A model generated the notes under the pieces. That model was not told the origin of the DNA. It saw only the letters and a program-made list of their open reading frames with translations, and searched no databases. A stretch of DNA of 8,498 nt from an uncultured bacterium (GTDB taxonomy: Bacteria; Cyanobacteriota; Vampirovibrionia; Gastranaerophilales; Gastranaerophilaceae), in NCBI GenBank assembly GCA_900556295.1, contig USOK01000061.1, positions 1-8,498 on the forward strand, written 5' to 3'. Position 1 is the stretch's first letter. The number at the start of each line of letters is the position of its first letter. Of the stretch, positions 1 to 6,384 are shown in pieces. The position numbers were made by a program, and so were the translations under genes.

Positions 1-337
1 AATGTCCGGTGAAGAGATCGTCGATGTTCTGATGCGTGAAAAGCTGGAATCCAGCATTTATATTACAGTTGATACTTTGAAATATTTGAAATCTATAAAG
101 AAAAAATTTGATGTAATTATTTTAGACCCGCCAAGAAAAGGTTGTACGCAAGATGTATTGGATGAAACGTTGTTGCATGCAAAATCAAAAATAATATACG
201 TAAGCTGTAATCCGGCGACTCTTGCACGTGATTTAAAATATTTGACAGAACACGGAGCGAAAGTTGAGAGAATCCAACCATTCGACATGTTCTGTCATAC
301 TTATCATATTGAAAATGTTGCGATTATTAGTCTTTAG
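1..337 (+). CDS. rlmD: 23S rRNA (uracil-C5)-methyltransferase, C-terminal part (RlmD/RumA-type, TrmA superfamily)
   Basis: This is the last ~111 codons of a SAM-dependent enzyme that methylates C5 of a uridine in 23S rRNA. The frame is open to the left edge, so the start, the TRAM domain and the SAM-binding motif I lie outside; the ATG at position 2 is internal. Counting from that Met, the sequence shows DPPRKG (residues 42-47), then SCNPATLARD (68-77) with the nucleophilic Cys69 that attacks C6 of uracil. Near the end, HIENV supplies Glu104, which matches the general base of RumA (Glu424 in E. coli). All catalytic landmarks of the C-terminal half are intact and the protein ends right after the last beta strand, as usual in the family. 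The TrmA superfamily is certain. RlmD versus RlmC, RlmCD or TrmA cannot be settled without the N-terminus. The gene overlaps the convergent minus-strand gene by 11 bp, and no terminator hairpin is visible after it. Confidence 0.88.
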   Translation, partial: MSGEEIVDVLMREKLESSIYITVDTLKYLKSIKKKFDVIILDPPRKGCTQDVLDETLLHAKSKIIYVSCNPATLARDLKYLTEHGAKVERIQPFDMFCHTYHIENVAIISL

Positions 338-1451
338 GCTTATAAATATCTATTACATCCCGCAAGTTTTGTTCAATTTCATCAAGTTGAGTATATGTTT
401 TTGTTTCTTGGAATGGTTTCTTTTGCCTACTTGGAGGTAACAATGAATGTTTGCCAGCAAACAGTGCTTTTAAAGATTTCATATATTCATTAATTTTTTG
501 AACACCTTTTTGGGAGAATGCAATAGTTTCAGTAACACTTGAAGCTCCATTTTCATCTCGAGATTTTGCATCTGCGTACAATTTACGAGTAAGAATATTG
601 AATTGTTCTTTCATGTCATCAATAATTGATTTTGCCCCACGGTCATCTTTAAAACCTTGAGATTTATATTTTCTAAATTGTTCATATACTAAACTATGTT
701 CCTTGTTTTTAAAGTTCAAATAATTTGGACCAGATAGTACTAACAATTCATATACTTGTTTCTTTCTGCCTTTACCTTTATAAAATCTAATTTGCACATC
801 TTCATATCCGGAAGGAACAGCATTTTTACCACAACGAACATCTATATCTTTACCCATTTTAGGTAAACCATCTTCACCCAAAACAACCATACCGTCTTTT
901 TCAAGAAGGGTTGCATCTATTTTGTAGCCTCTTTTTTCCATAGCTTCTACAATTTTAATGTAATTTTTCTCTGGGTTAGGAATAAAAATAGTACCTCTAA
1001 CGCCATCCCTAACTGCTGCAGTTAGACCTCCTTGAGCGAATAGCTCTTCGTTTTTTAACAATTTATCGATAGTTGATTCCAAACCTTTAACAGAAGATTG
1101 GTTTGCCTCCCGGCTAAATGATGCTTCTGGAATTTCTTGCGCTACTGATTCCAAATCATTAGTATACTCATTAGCAATTTTGCGTTGGTTCTTTTCATAA
1201 AAATTCCAAACTCTATTTTTTGTATCTTTTTGATTTGCTTTTTGAGCATTTTGAGATTTCGAAGTAGATTTAACTTCTACAGTATCTACCTTCGGAGTTC
1301 TTTCGTATTGCGAACCCTTTCCAACTTGAGTCCAATGTTTTACTTTTTTACGAACCTTTTTAGCCGTATCCGCAACTTCTTTAAACAATTCTGATTTTGG
1401 TTGTGTATTCGGTTGTTTTCTCACCAACCTATCTACTGCAAGTTTTGTCAT
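327..1451 (-). CDS. Divergent RelA/SpoT-like nucleotidyltransferase-fold protein, function unknown
   Basis: The 374-residue protein is soluble and basic, with no signal peptide or membrane segment. Residues 1-~100 are Lys/Gln/Ser-rich low-complexity sequence. Residues ~118-262 resemble the (p)ppGpp synthetase domain. KGLESTIDK (122-130) has the K-x3-S-x3-K spacing of the RelA/SpoT helix. RDGVRGTIFI (148-157) corresponds to the strand carrying the Mg-binding Asp (D149) and an Arg. SGYEDVQIRF (214-223) resembles the GY-x3-H/Q loop whose Tyr stacks on the guanine. YELLVLSG (234-241) places E235 where EVQIRT has its catalytic Glu. EHSLVYEQFR (251-260) matches the H-x3-Y-E end seen in a divergent branch. 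The Arg before the first Lys and the QIRT part of EVQIRT are missing, so activity is uncertain. There is no HD hydrolase, TGS or ACT domain, so it is not a long Rel. The C-terminal ~110 residues are helical and unrecognised. The ATG start has AGAAGG (1459-1464) 7 nt upstream. No partner gene is adjacent, and it is divergent from nifJ. The family assignment is inferred from motif spacing. Confidence 0.6.
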   Translation of the reverse strand: MTKLAVDRLVRKQPNTQPKSELFKEVADTAKKVRKKVKHWTQVGKGSQYERTPKVDTVEVKSTSKSQNAQKANQKDTKNRVWNFYEKNQRKIANEYTNDLESVAQEIPEASFSREANQSSVKGLESTIDKLLKNEELFAQGGLTAAVRDGVRGTIFIPNPEKNYIKIVEAMEKRGYKIDATLLEKDGMVVLGEDGLPKMGKDIDVRCGKNAVPSGYEDVQIRFYKGKGRKKQVYELLVLSGPNYLNFKNKEHSLVYEQFRKYKSQGFKDDRGAKSIIDDMKEQFNILTRKLYADAKSRDENGASSVTETIAFSQKGVQKINEYMKSLKALFAGKHSLLPPSRQKKPFQETKTYTQLDEIEQNLRDVIDIYKPKD

Positions 1452-1475
1452 AATTCTACCTTCTTCAATATATTA

Positions 1476-1556
1476 TATAAAACATGTCAAAAATTTTTAT
1501 TGCCTAGTCCGAGGGTAAATATTACAAAATTGACACAATTATTATTATAAAACATG
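1476..1556. repeat. 11-bp direct repeat pair in the divergent spacer
   Basis: TATAAAACATG occurs at 1476-1486 and again at 1546-1556, exactly 70 bp apart, one copy toward each of the two divergent genes. It could be a pair of regulator sites or chance in very AT-rich DNA. Between the copies lies the only GC-rich patch of the spacer (about 1502-1515). I could not find a convincing minus-strand promoter for the RelA/SpoT-like gene: a TATAAT at 1472-1477 lacks a good -35 and sits too close to the ribosome-binding site. Confidence 0.35.
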
Positions 1557-1565
1557 AATTATTTT

Positions 1566-1594
1566 TTGTCAAAATATTTTGTTTGTAATAAAAT
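1566..1594 (+). promoter_or_regulatory. Predicted sigma70-type promoter of nifJ
   Basis: A -35 box TTGTCA (1566-1571), a 17-bp spacer and a -10 box TAAAAT (1589-1594) fit the housekeeping consensus at five of six bases each. Transcription would start near 1601, giving a leader of about 46 nt. That leader carries AAGGAGG at 1631-1637, nine bases before the ATG, a near-perfect ribosome-binding site that fits high expression. Confidence 0.5.
1570..1581. promoter_or_regulatory. 12-bp perfect palindrome overlapping the nifJ promoter, possible operator
   Basis: CAAAATATTTTG is a perfect inverted repeat that starts inside the -35 box and fills most of the -35/-10 spacer. This is the classic position for a repressor that competes with RNA polymerase. 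PFOR genes in anaerobes are often redox-regulated, for example by the NADH sensor Rex, but the bases do not match the Rex consensus as I know it. AT-only palindromes of this size can arise by chance. Confidence 0.3.
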
Positions 1595-1646
1595 TAAAGA
1601 GTATAGTTATTAAGTAAATAGCATATAAATAAGGAGGTTTGTTATT

Positions 1647-4600
1647 ATGCCAGGAAAAACTATAACAGTTGACGGCAACTATGCTGCAGCGCATATCGCT
1701 TATGCGTTAAGTGAAGTTTCCGCAATTTACCCAATCACTCCTTCATCTACAATGGGTGAATGGATTGACGAATGGGCATCTCAGCACAAAAAAAACATCT
1801 GGGGTGAAGAAGTAAGAGTAGCAGAAATGCAGTCAGAAGCCGGTGCAGCAGGTGCTGTTCATGGTTCTTTGGCAGCAGGTTCTTTAACATCAACTTACAC
1901 AGCTTCTCAAGGCTTGTTGTTGATGATCCCTGTTATGCACAAAGTAGCAGGTGAAATGCTTCCTCACGTAATCCACGTTGCAGCTCGTGCTCTTGCTGCT
2001 CAATCACTTGCAATTTTCGGTGATCACACTGACGTTATGGGTTGCCGTAACACAGGTTATGCAATGTTAGCTGCTAACTCTGTTCAAGAAGAAATGGATT
2101 TGGCTCTTGTTGCTCACCTTGCAACTTATAAATCTAAAGTTCCGTTCTTACAATTCTTCGACGGATTTAGAACTTCTCACGAAATTCACAAAATTGAAGA
2201 AATTTCTTACGAAGATATCGCATCTTTGGTAGAACCAAAATATATTGAAGAATTCAGACAAAGAGCTCTTAGACCTGAAGCTCCTGTTTGTAAAGTTGGT
2301 GCACAAAACACTGACGTTTACTTCCAAGGTCGTGAAACAAGCAACAAATACTATGATGCAGTTCCTGATATCGTTCAAGAATACATGGACAAAGTTGCTA
2401 AGGTTACAGGCAGACAATACCACCCATTCGATTATGTTGGTGCTCCTGATGCAACAGACGTAATCGTAGCTATCGGTTCTGGTTGCGAAACTATCGAAGA
2501 AACTATCGAATACTTGAACGCAACTCGCGGTACTAAATATGGTTTGGTTAAAGTTAGATTGTACAGACCGTTCGACGTTAAACGTTTCAACGAAGCATTG
2601 CCTAAATCAGTTAAACGTGTAACTGTTCTTGATAGAACAAAAGAACCTGGTTCAATCGGCGAACCTCTATACCTAGATGTTGTTGCAGCTATCGAAAACA
2701 AAGATGTTAGAGTAATCGGCGGACGTTATGGTTTGTCTTCAAAAGAATTCACTCCATCAATGGTTCTTGCTATTTACAAACACGCTGAAAACAACGGTTT
2801 CCACGGATTTACAGTTGGTATCGAAGATGATGTTACTCACAAATCAATCAAAGTTGAAGAACACATCGTTACAGAACCAGAAGGCACTACAAACTGTATG
2901 TTCTGGGGATTGGGTTCTGATGGTACTGTTGGTGCTAACAAAAACTCAATTAAAATCATTGGTCAATACACTAACAAAGATGCTCAAGCATACTTTGCTT
3001 ATGACTCTAAAAAATCTTTCGGTGTTACAACTTCTCACTTAAGATTTGGTGACAAACCGATTAAATCTACATACCTTATCACAGCTCCTGATTTCGTATC
3101 TTGCTCAGCTCACGCTTACATCGGCAGATATGATATGCTTAAAGGTATTAAAGAAGGTGGTACATTCTTACTTAACAGCCCTTGGTCTAAGGAAGAAGCT
3201 TTCTCTCACTTAACAAGAGATATGCAAAAAACTATCATTGAAAAGAAAATCAAATTCTACAACGTAGATGCTGAAGCTCTTATCAAACAACAACCGGGCT
3301 TGAGAGGTAAAGGTGCTAACACAGTTATGATGGTTGCATACTTCAAAGTTTCAGGAATTATTCCGTTCGAACAAGCTTATGAAGGTATGAGAGCTATGAC
3401 AACTAAAACCTTCAAGAAAAAAGGTGACGATGTTGTTAACATGAACTTGGCATTGATTGATGCTGCTATCAACGCAACTGAAGAAGTTGTTGTTCCTGCA
3501 TCTCTTGATGGCGTTTGTGCAGCAGAAGAACCAAAACTTATTTCTGATGACGCATCTGAATTTGCTAAAACAATTATCAAACCTTCAATGCACTTGAAAG
3601 GTGACGATATTCCTGTTTCAGCTATGTCAGTTGATGGCGTAATCCCAACAGGTACAGCATGTCTTGAAAAACGTGGAATTGCTCCTCGTGTTCCTCACTG
3701 GAATTCAGAATTCTGTATTCAATGTGGTATTTGTGCATCAGCATGTCCACACGCAGCTATCAGAACTAAATTGATTGAAAAAGAAGACCTTAAAAACGCT
3801 CCTGAATCATTCAATACAGTAGAAGCTAAACCAAATGCAAACGGCGAACACTTCAAAGTTCAAGTTTACTGTAAAGATTGTACAGGTTGCGGAGTTTGCT
3901 TGGATCAATGTCCTATGGCTAAAAATCCTGAAAAAGCAGCTTTGACTTGGTCAACAATCGAAAAAGAAGAAGAAAATTGCGAATCAGTAAACGAAAAATT
4001 CTTCGACGAATTGCCTGATAACGTAATGGGTAAAAACACTACAAAAACTATTAAAGGTGCAATGTTGAGAAAACCTCTATTCGAATTCTCAGGTGCTTGT
4101 GCCGGTTGTGGTGAAACACCTTACGTTAAATTGGTTTCTCAATTGTTTGGTGAAAATGCAATCGTTGCTAACGCAACAGGTTGTTCATCAATCTACTCAG
4201 GTACATTCCCAACAATCCCTTACACAACTAACAAAGACGGTAGAGGACCTGCTTGGGCTAACTCATTGTTCGAAGATAACGCAGAATTCGGTTTTGGTAT
4301 GAGATTGGCTGTAGATCAAAACAGAGCTACTTTGAAATCTTATGCAGAAAAAGTATTAGCTTCTGAAGAAGCTCCTGCTGAATTGAAAGATGCTATCAAC
4401 GGTGCTTTGGCTCATTGGGATAACTCAAAAACTGATGAAGCTGTTAAAGCTCAAGCTAAAGCTAAAGAAGTTATTGACAAATACGCAGCTCAATGCGATT
4501 GTGTTAACTTAGCTAAGGTTAAAGAACTAGAAGATTACTTCACAGATAAATCAGTTTGGATTATCGGTGGTGACGGTTGGGCAAATGACATCGGTTACGG

Positions 4601-5186
4601 TGGAATTGACCACGTATTAGCTCAAAACAAAAACGTTAATATTCTTGTTCTTGATACTGAAGTATACTCTAACACAGGTGGACAGGCTTCTAAATCAACA
4701 CCTACAGGTGCTGTTGCGAAGTTTGCTACAGGTGGTAAGAAAACTTACAAGAAAAACATGGGCTTGATGAGCATGTCTTATGGTTACGTTTATGTAGCAT
4801 CAGTTGCATTGGGAGCAGATAGAGCTCAAACTCTTAAAGCATTCCAAGAAGCTGAAGCATATGATGGACCATCAATCATCTTCGCTTATGCACCTTGTAT
4901 CGCACATGGTATCGATATGAGCAAAACTCAAACTGAACAAAAACGTGCAGTTGAAGCTGGTTACTTCCCATTGTACAGATACAATCCGGAAAACCCAGAA
5001 GCTCCATTCACTTGGGACGCAAAAGATCCGAAAGGAAACTTCCAAGAATTCATCAAATCAGAAGGACGTTATAAATCATTGATGAAAACTAACCCTTCTG
5101 AAGCTGAAGCTCTATACGAAAAAGCAGAAAAAGACGCTGCAACTCGTATGTCAGTATTCAAAGCTGTTGGTGAATTGCTTAAATAG
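1647..5186 (+). CDS. nifJ: Pyruvate:ferredoxin (flavodoxin) oxidoreductase, single-chain
   Basis: The enzyme converts pyruvate, CoA and oxidised ferredoxin to acetyl-CoA, CO2 and reduced ferredoxin in the cytoplasm; it is O2-sensitive and central to fermentation. All domains of the ~1200-residue homodimeric PFOR are present in order. Domain I (1-~255) has YPITPSS (28-34, Thr31), Glu64 and Arg114, which fall at the numbers of the Desulfovibrio africanus active site. Domain II is ~256-415 and domain III ~416-627. The two-cluster ferredoxin domain has C690, C693, C696, C700 and C745, C748, C751, C755. The TPP domain has the proximal-cluster ligands C818, C821, C846 and C1084, the GDG motif (975-977) and Asn1009 in the EVYSNTGG stretch. 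It stops at 1179 residues, so it lacks the C-terminal extension that protects the D. africanus enzyme in air. The ATG follows AAGGAGG with 9-nt spacing. The gene appears monocistronic, with its own promoter and terminator. Confidence 0.97.
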   Translation: MPGKTITVDGNYAAAHIAYALSEVSAIYPITPSSTMGEWIDEWASQHKKNIWGEEVRVAEMQSEAGAAGAVHGSLAAGSLTSTYTASQGLLLMIPVMHKVAGEMLPHVIHVAARALAAQSLAIFGDHTDVMGCRNTGYAMLAANSVQEEMDLALVAHLATYKSKVPFLQFFDGFRTSHEIHKIEEISYEDIASLVEPKYIEEFRQRALRPEAPVCKVGAQNTDVYFQGRETSNKYYDAVPDIVQEYMDKVAKVTGRQYHPFDYVGAPDATDVIVAIGSGCETIEETIEYLNATRGTKYGLVKVRLYRPFDVKRFNEALPKSVKRVTVLDRTKEPGSIGEPLYLDVVAAIENKDVRVIGGRYGLSSKEFTPSMVLAIYKHAENNGFHGFTVGIEDDVTHKSIKVEEHIVTEPEGTTNCMFWGLGSDGTVGANKNSIKIIGQYTNKDAQAYFAYDSKKSFGVTTSHLRFGDKPIKSTYLITAPDFVSCSAHAYIGRYDMLKGIKEGGTFLLNSPWSKEEAFSHLTRDMQKTIIEKKIKFYNVDAEALIKQQPGLRGKGANTVMMVAYFKVSGIIPFEQAYEGMRAMTTKTFKKKGDDVVNMNLALIDAAINATEEVVVPASLDGVCAAEEPKLISDDASEFAKTIIKPSMHLKGDDIPVSAMSVDGVIPTGTACLEKRGIAPRVPHWNSEFCIQCGICASACPHAAIRTKLIEKEDLKNAPESFNTVEAKPNANGEHFKVQVYCKDCTGCGVCLDQCPMAKNPEKAALTWSTIEKEEENCESVNEKFFDELPDNVMGKNTTKTIKGAMLRKPLFEFSGACAGCGETPYVKLVSQLFGENAIVANATGCSSIYSGTFPTIPYTTNKDGRGPAWANSLFEDNAEFGFGMRLAVDQNRATLKSYAEKVLASEEAPAELKDAINGALAHWDNSKTDEAVKAQAKAKEVIDKYAAQCDCVNLAKVKELEDYFTDKSVWIIGGDGWANDIGYGGIDHVLAQNKNVNILVLDTEVYSNTGGQASKSTPTGAVAKFATGGKKTYKKNMGLMSMSYGYVYVASVALGADRAQTLKAFQEAEAYDGPSIIFAYAPCIAHGIDMSKTQTEQKRAVEAGYFPLYRYNPENPEAPFTWDAKDPKGNFQEFIKSEGRYKSLMKTNPSEAEALYEKAEKDAATRMSVFKAVGELLK

Positions 5187-5190
5187 TAAG

Positions 5191-5210
5191 TACATTTATT
5201 ACTAAATGTA
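5191..5210 (+). other. AT-only hairpin directly after nifJ
   Basis: TACATTTA (5191-5198), a 4-nt loop and TAAATGTA (5203-5210) form a perfect 8-bp stem starting 5 nt after the nifJ stop codon and abutting the terminator stem. It has no GC pairs and is weak alone. It could stack on the terminator or shield the mRNA 3' end, or be a chance product of AT richness. Confidence 0.4.
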
Positions 5211-5240
5211 AAAGGGATATCTTAACAGATATCCCTTTTT
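5211..5240 (+). terminator. Rho-independent terminator of nifJ
   Basis: AAAGGGATATC (5211-5221) pairs perfectly with GATATCCCTTT (5228-5238) around a 6-nt loop. The run of T begins inside the right arm and continues to 5240. It lies 24 nt past the stop codon. The A-run on the left makes some reverse activity possible, but the nearest minus-strand gene has its own terminator. Confidence 0.88.
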
Positions 5241-5319
5241 ATTATATTTATATCAACTTGTAAGGAGTATTAAGCATCATAGTACGATTTCAATTTCAGG
5301 AACTGCAAAAAATTAATAA

Positions 5320-5357
5320 AATCAAAAATAAAAACCGCCGATAAATTCGACGGTTTT
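5320..5357 (-). terminator. Rho-independent terminator of the minus-strand membrane protein gene
   Basis: Read on the minus strand, AAAACCGTCG (5357-5348), a 7-nt loop and CGGCGGTTTT (5340-5331) form a 10-bp stem whose one non-Watson-Crick pair is a U-G wobble. It is followed by the T-rich tail TATTTTTGAT. On the plus strand the same pair would be a C-A mismatch with no T run, so the orientation is clear. It sits 23 nt past the stop codon of the gene. Confidence 0.85.
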
Positions 5358-5379
5358 ATAATTATACTTATTTACTTTA

Positions 5380-6258
5380 TTAAGCATTCTTTTCAATATC
5401 TGACATTGCTTCAGCAATGCCCTTCGTCGGATTACTTAACAATTCAACATCTTCTTGATTTTGAGAGTCCGTTTTTAGAAAATCATTTTCCATAGAAAGT
5501 TCTCTAACTCTTGCTTGAGCTAACTCTGCTTGTTTATTTTTCAATGACGTATAATTTTTTACAAAATCTCTATTTTGAGCATTTACAGAACCTATTGAAT
5601 GGAAAAAGCCACCGATAATCAATAAAGAAGGCGCCCAGGACAACAATGTTCCGCCAAGTTCCTTCAATGCTGGAGGAGTCTTTTGCGCAACCGATTTCAA
5701 ACCATTTTTAGCTGAAACCATAATTTGTGCATCATTCAAAAACTCTGCAACCTTACCAGTTGCTTTTTGCATGAATTTAGGAGCATTAACAGATGCTAAC
5801 TTAGCAGCACCTTTATCAACTAGGAATAAAGCACCAAGTCCTGCTGCCAATGTTCCAATTGTAGATATAAACGGATGTTCGTTATCAAATTTACGAACTT
5901 CCGGAGAATGTTCTGCTAATTTCTTTCTTCCAAAACCTAGAGCCCCTAAAGAAGCTAAACCAGCTCCCCATAGAGCTGTCATTTTTAAACCATTTGCTAC
6001 TCTAGCAGCAACGCCTGTTACCTCCTTAGAGAATATTTTTGTTTTACCTTTAGTAAACACTGCAGTACCTAACCCCGCTGCTAATGGAGCTGCCCAATAC
6101 ATCGCATTAGTAATCCTTTTTGATTTTTTATTATCAAATTTTGATTCTGTTTGTAAATAAGCAATTTGACGAACAGAATTATCGTCTAAACCAATCAATG
6201 CATCAACATTATCACGTCTACCATTAAAATTCGGAGCTGAAATCGCTGAAATTTGCAT
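5380..6258 (-). CDS. Multi-pass membrane protein of unknown function with an N-terminal PNFNG motif
   Basis: I recognise no functional family. The start is taken at the ATG at 6258 (292 aa): AGGTG lies 5 nt upstream, whereas a GTG two codons earlier (6264) would sit almost on top of it. Counting from this ATG, residues 9-13 read PNFNG, then a polar stretch (15-48). Candidate hydrophobic segments follow at ~51-68, ~92-110, ~131-148 and ~206-224, three of them Ala/Gly-rich; the block AAGLG occurs twice (60-64 and 138-142). The C-terminal 65 residues are charged and likely coiled (~232-265). There is no cleavable signal peptide. From memory, short proteins opening with a variant of (N/S)F(N/T/G)G before Ala/Gly-rich helices are frequent in Gastranaerophilales genomes; this is family-level recollection, not a database result. 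The gene stands alone with its own promoter and terminator. Confidence 0.8.
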   Translation of the reverse strand: MQISAISAPNFNGRRDNVDALIGLDDNSVRQIAYLQTESKFDNKKSKRITNAMYWAAPLAAGLGTAVFTKGKTKIFSKEVTGVAARVANGLKMTALWGAGLASLGALGFGRKKLAEHSPEVRKFDNEHPFISTIGTLAAGLGALFLVDKGAAKLASVNAPKFMQKATGKVAEFLNDAQIMVSAKNGLKSVAQKTPPALKELGGTLLSWAPSLLIIGGFFHSIGSVNAQNRDFVKNYTSLKNKQAELAQARVRELSMENDFLKTDSQNQEDVELLSNPTKGIAEAMSDIEKNA

Positions 6259-6284
6259 ACACACACCTACACTTTCGTAAAGTA

Positions 6285-6313
6285 ATTATACTTTAATAAA
6301 ACACAAAAGTAAA
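6285..6313 (-). promoter_or_regulatory. Predicted promoter of the PNFNG membrane protein gene
   Basis: On the minus strand, TTTACT (6313-6308) is followed after 17 bp by a consensus TATAAT (6290-6285). Transcription would start near 6278, giving a ~20-nt leader that contains AGGTG at 6268-6264 before the ATG at 6258. This supports the ATG over the GTG start. Confidence 0.55.
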
Positions 6314-6349
6314 TTTTTTTGCTATTATACAAAATTTTTGTTAAGAATG

Positions 6350-6378
6350 TTTACACTAGAATTTATTTCTATTATTAT
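6350..6378 (+). promoter_or_regulatory. Predicted mtaB promoter abutting the start codon
   Basis: TTTACA (6350-6355), a 17-bp spacer and TATTAT (6373-6378) fit the housekeeping consensus at five of six bases each. The mtaB ATG begins at 6385, only six bases after the -10 box, where RNA polymerase would normally start. No purine-rich ribosome-binding site lies between. The mRNA may therefore begin at or next to the AUG. Confidence 0.45.
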
Positions 6379-6384
6379 ACATAT

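Noticed and set aside
58..288. 76-codon open frame on the minus strand inside the rlmD-like gene
   Set aside because: It is antisense to conserved catalytic motifs, has no ribosome-binding site and an implausible composition.
282..297. Small inverted repeat GACA/TGTC near the end of rlmD, considered as a terminator for the minus-strand gene
   Set aside because: Only 4 bp of stem, no T run, and it lies within conserved codons.
1185..1394. 69-codon plus-strand frame, Phe/Ile-rich and superficially like a membrane peptide
   Set aside because: It is the complement of the Lys/Asn-rich N-terminus of the RelA/SpoT-like gene, which creates Phe/Leu-rich shadow sequence; no ribosome-binding site.
2148..3580. 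Several 67-104-codon frames on both strands within nifJ
   Set aside because: nifJ is intact and conserved throughout this stretch; the frames are shadows without start signals.
5241..5319. Stretch between the two terminators, including AAGGAGT at about 5262, considered as a small gene
   Set aside because: No start codon at a suitable distance and stops in all frames nearby; I see no gene or RNA structure here.
5771..6160. 129-codon plus-strand frame opposite the PNFNG membrane protein gene
   Set aside because: The minus-strand gene has a promoter, ribosome-binding site and terminator; the plus frame has none and its Ala/Pro-rich product mirrors the Ala/Gly-rich codons opposite.
6259..6264. 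GTG start two codons upstream of the ATG of the PNFNG protein gene
   Set aside because: It lies one base from the AGGT of the ribosome-binding site, too close for initiation; the ATG at 6258 has workable spacing.
6319..6384. Upstream extension of mtaB to a TTG codon
   Set aside because: It would add 22 Tyr/Phe-rich residues not seen in MtaB proteins and would run through the predicted promoter.
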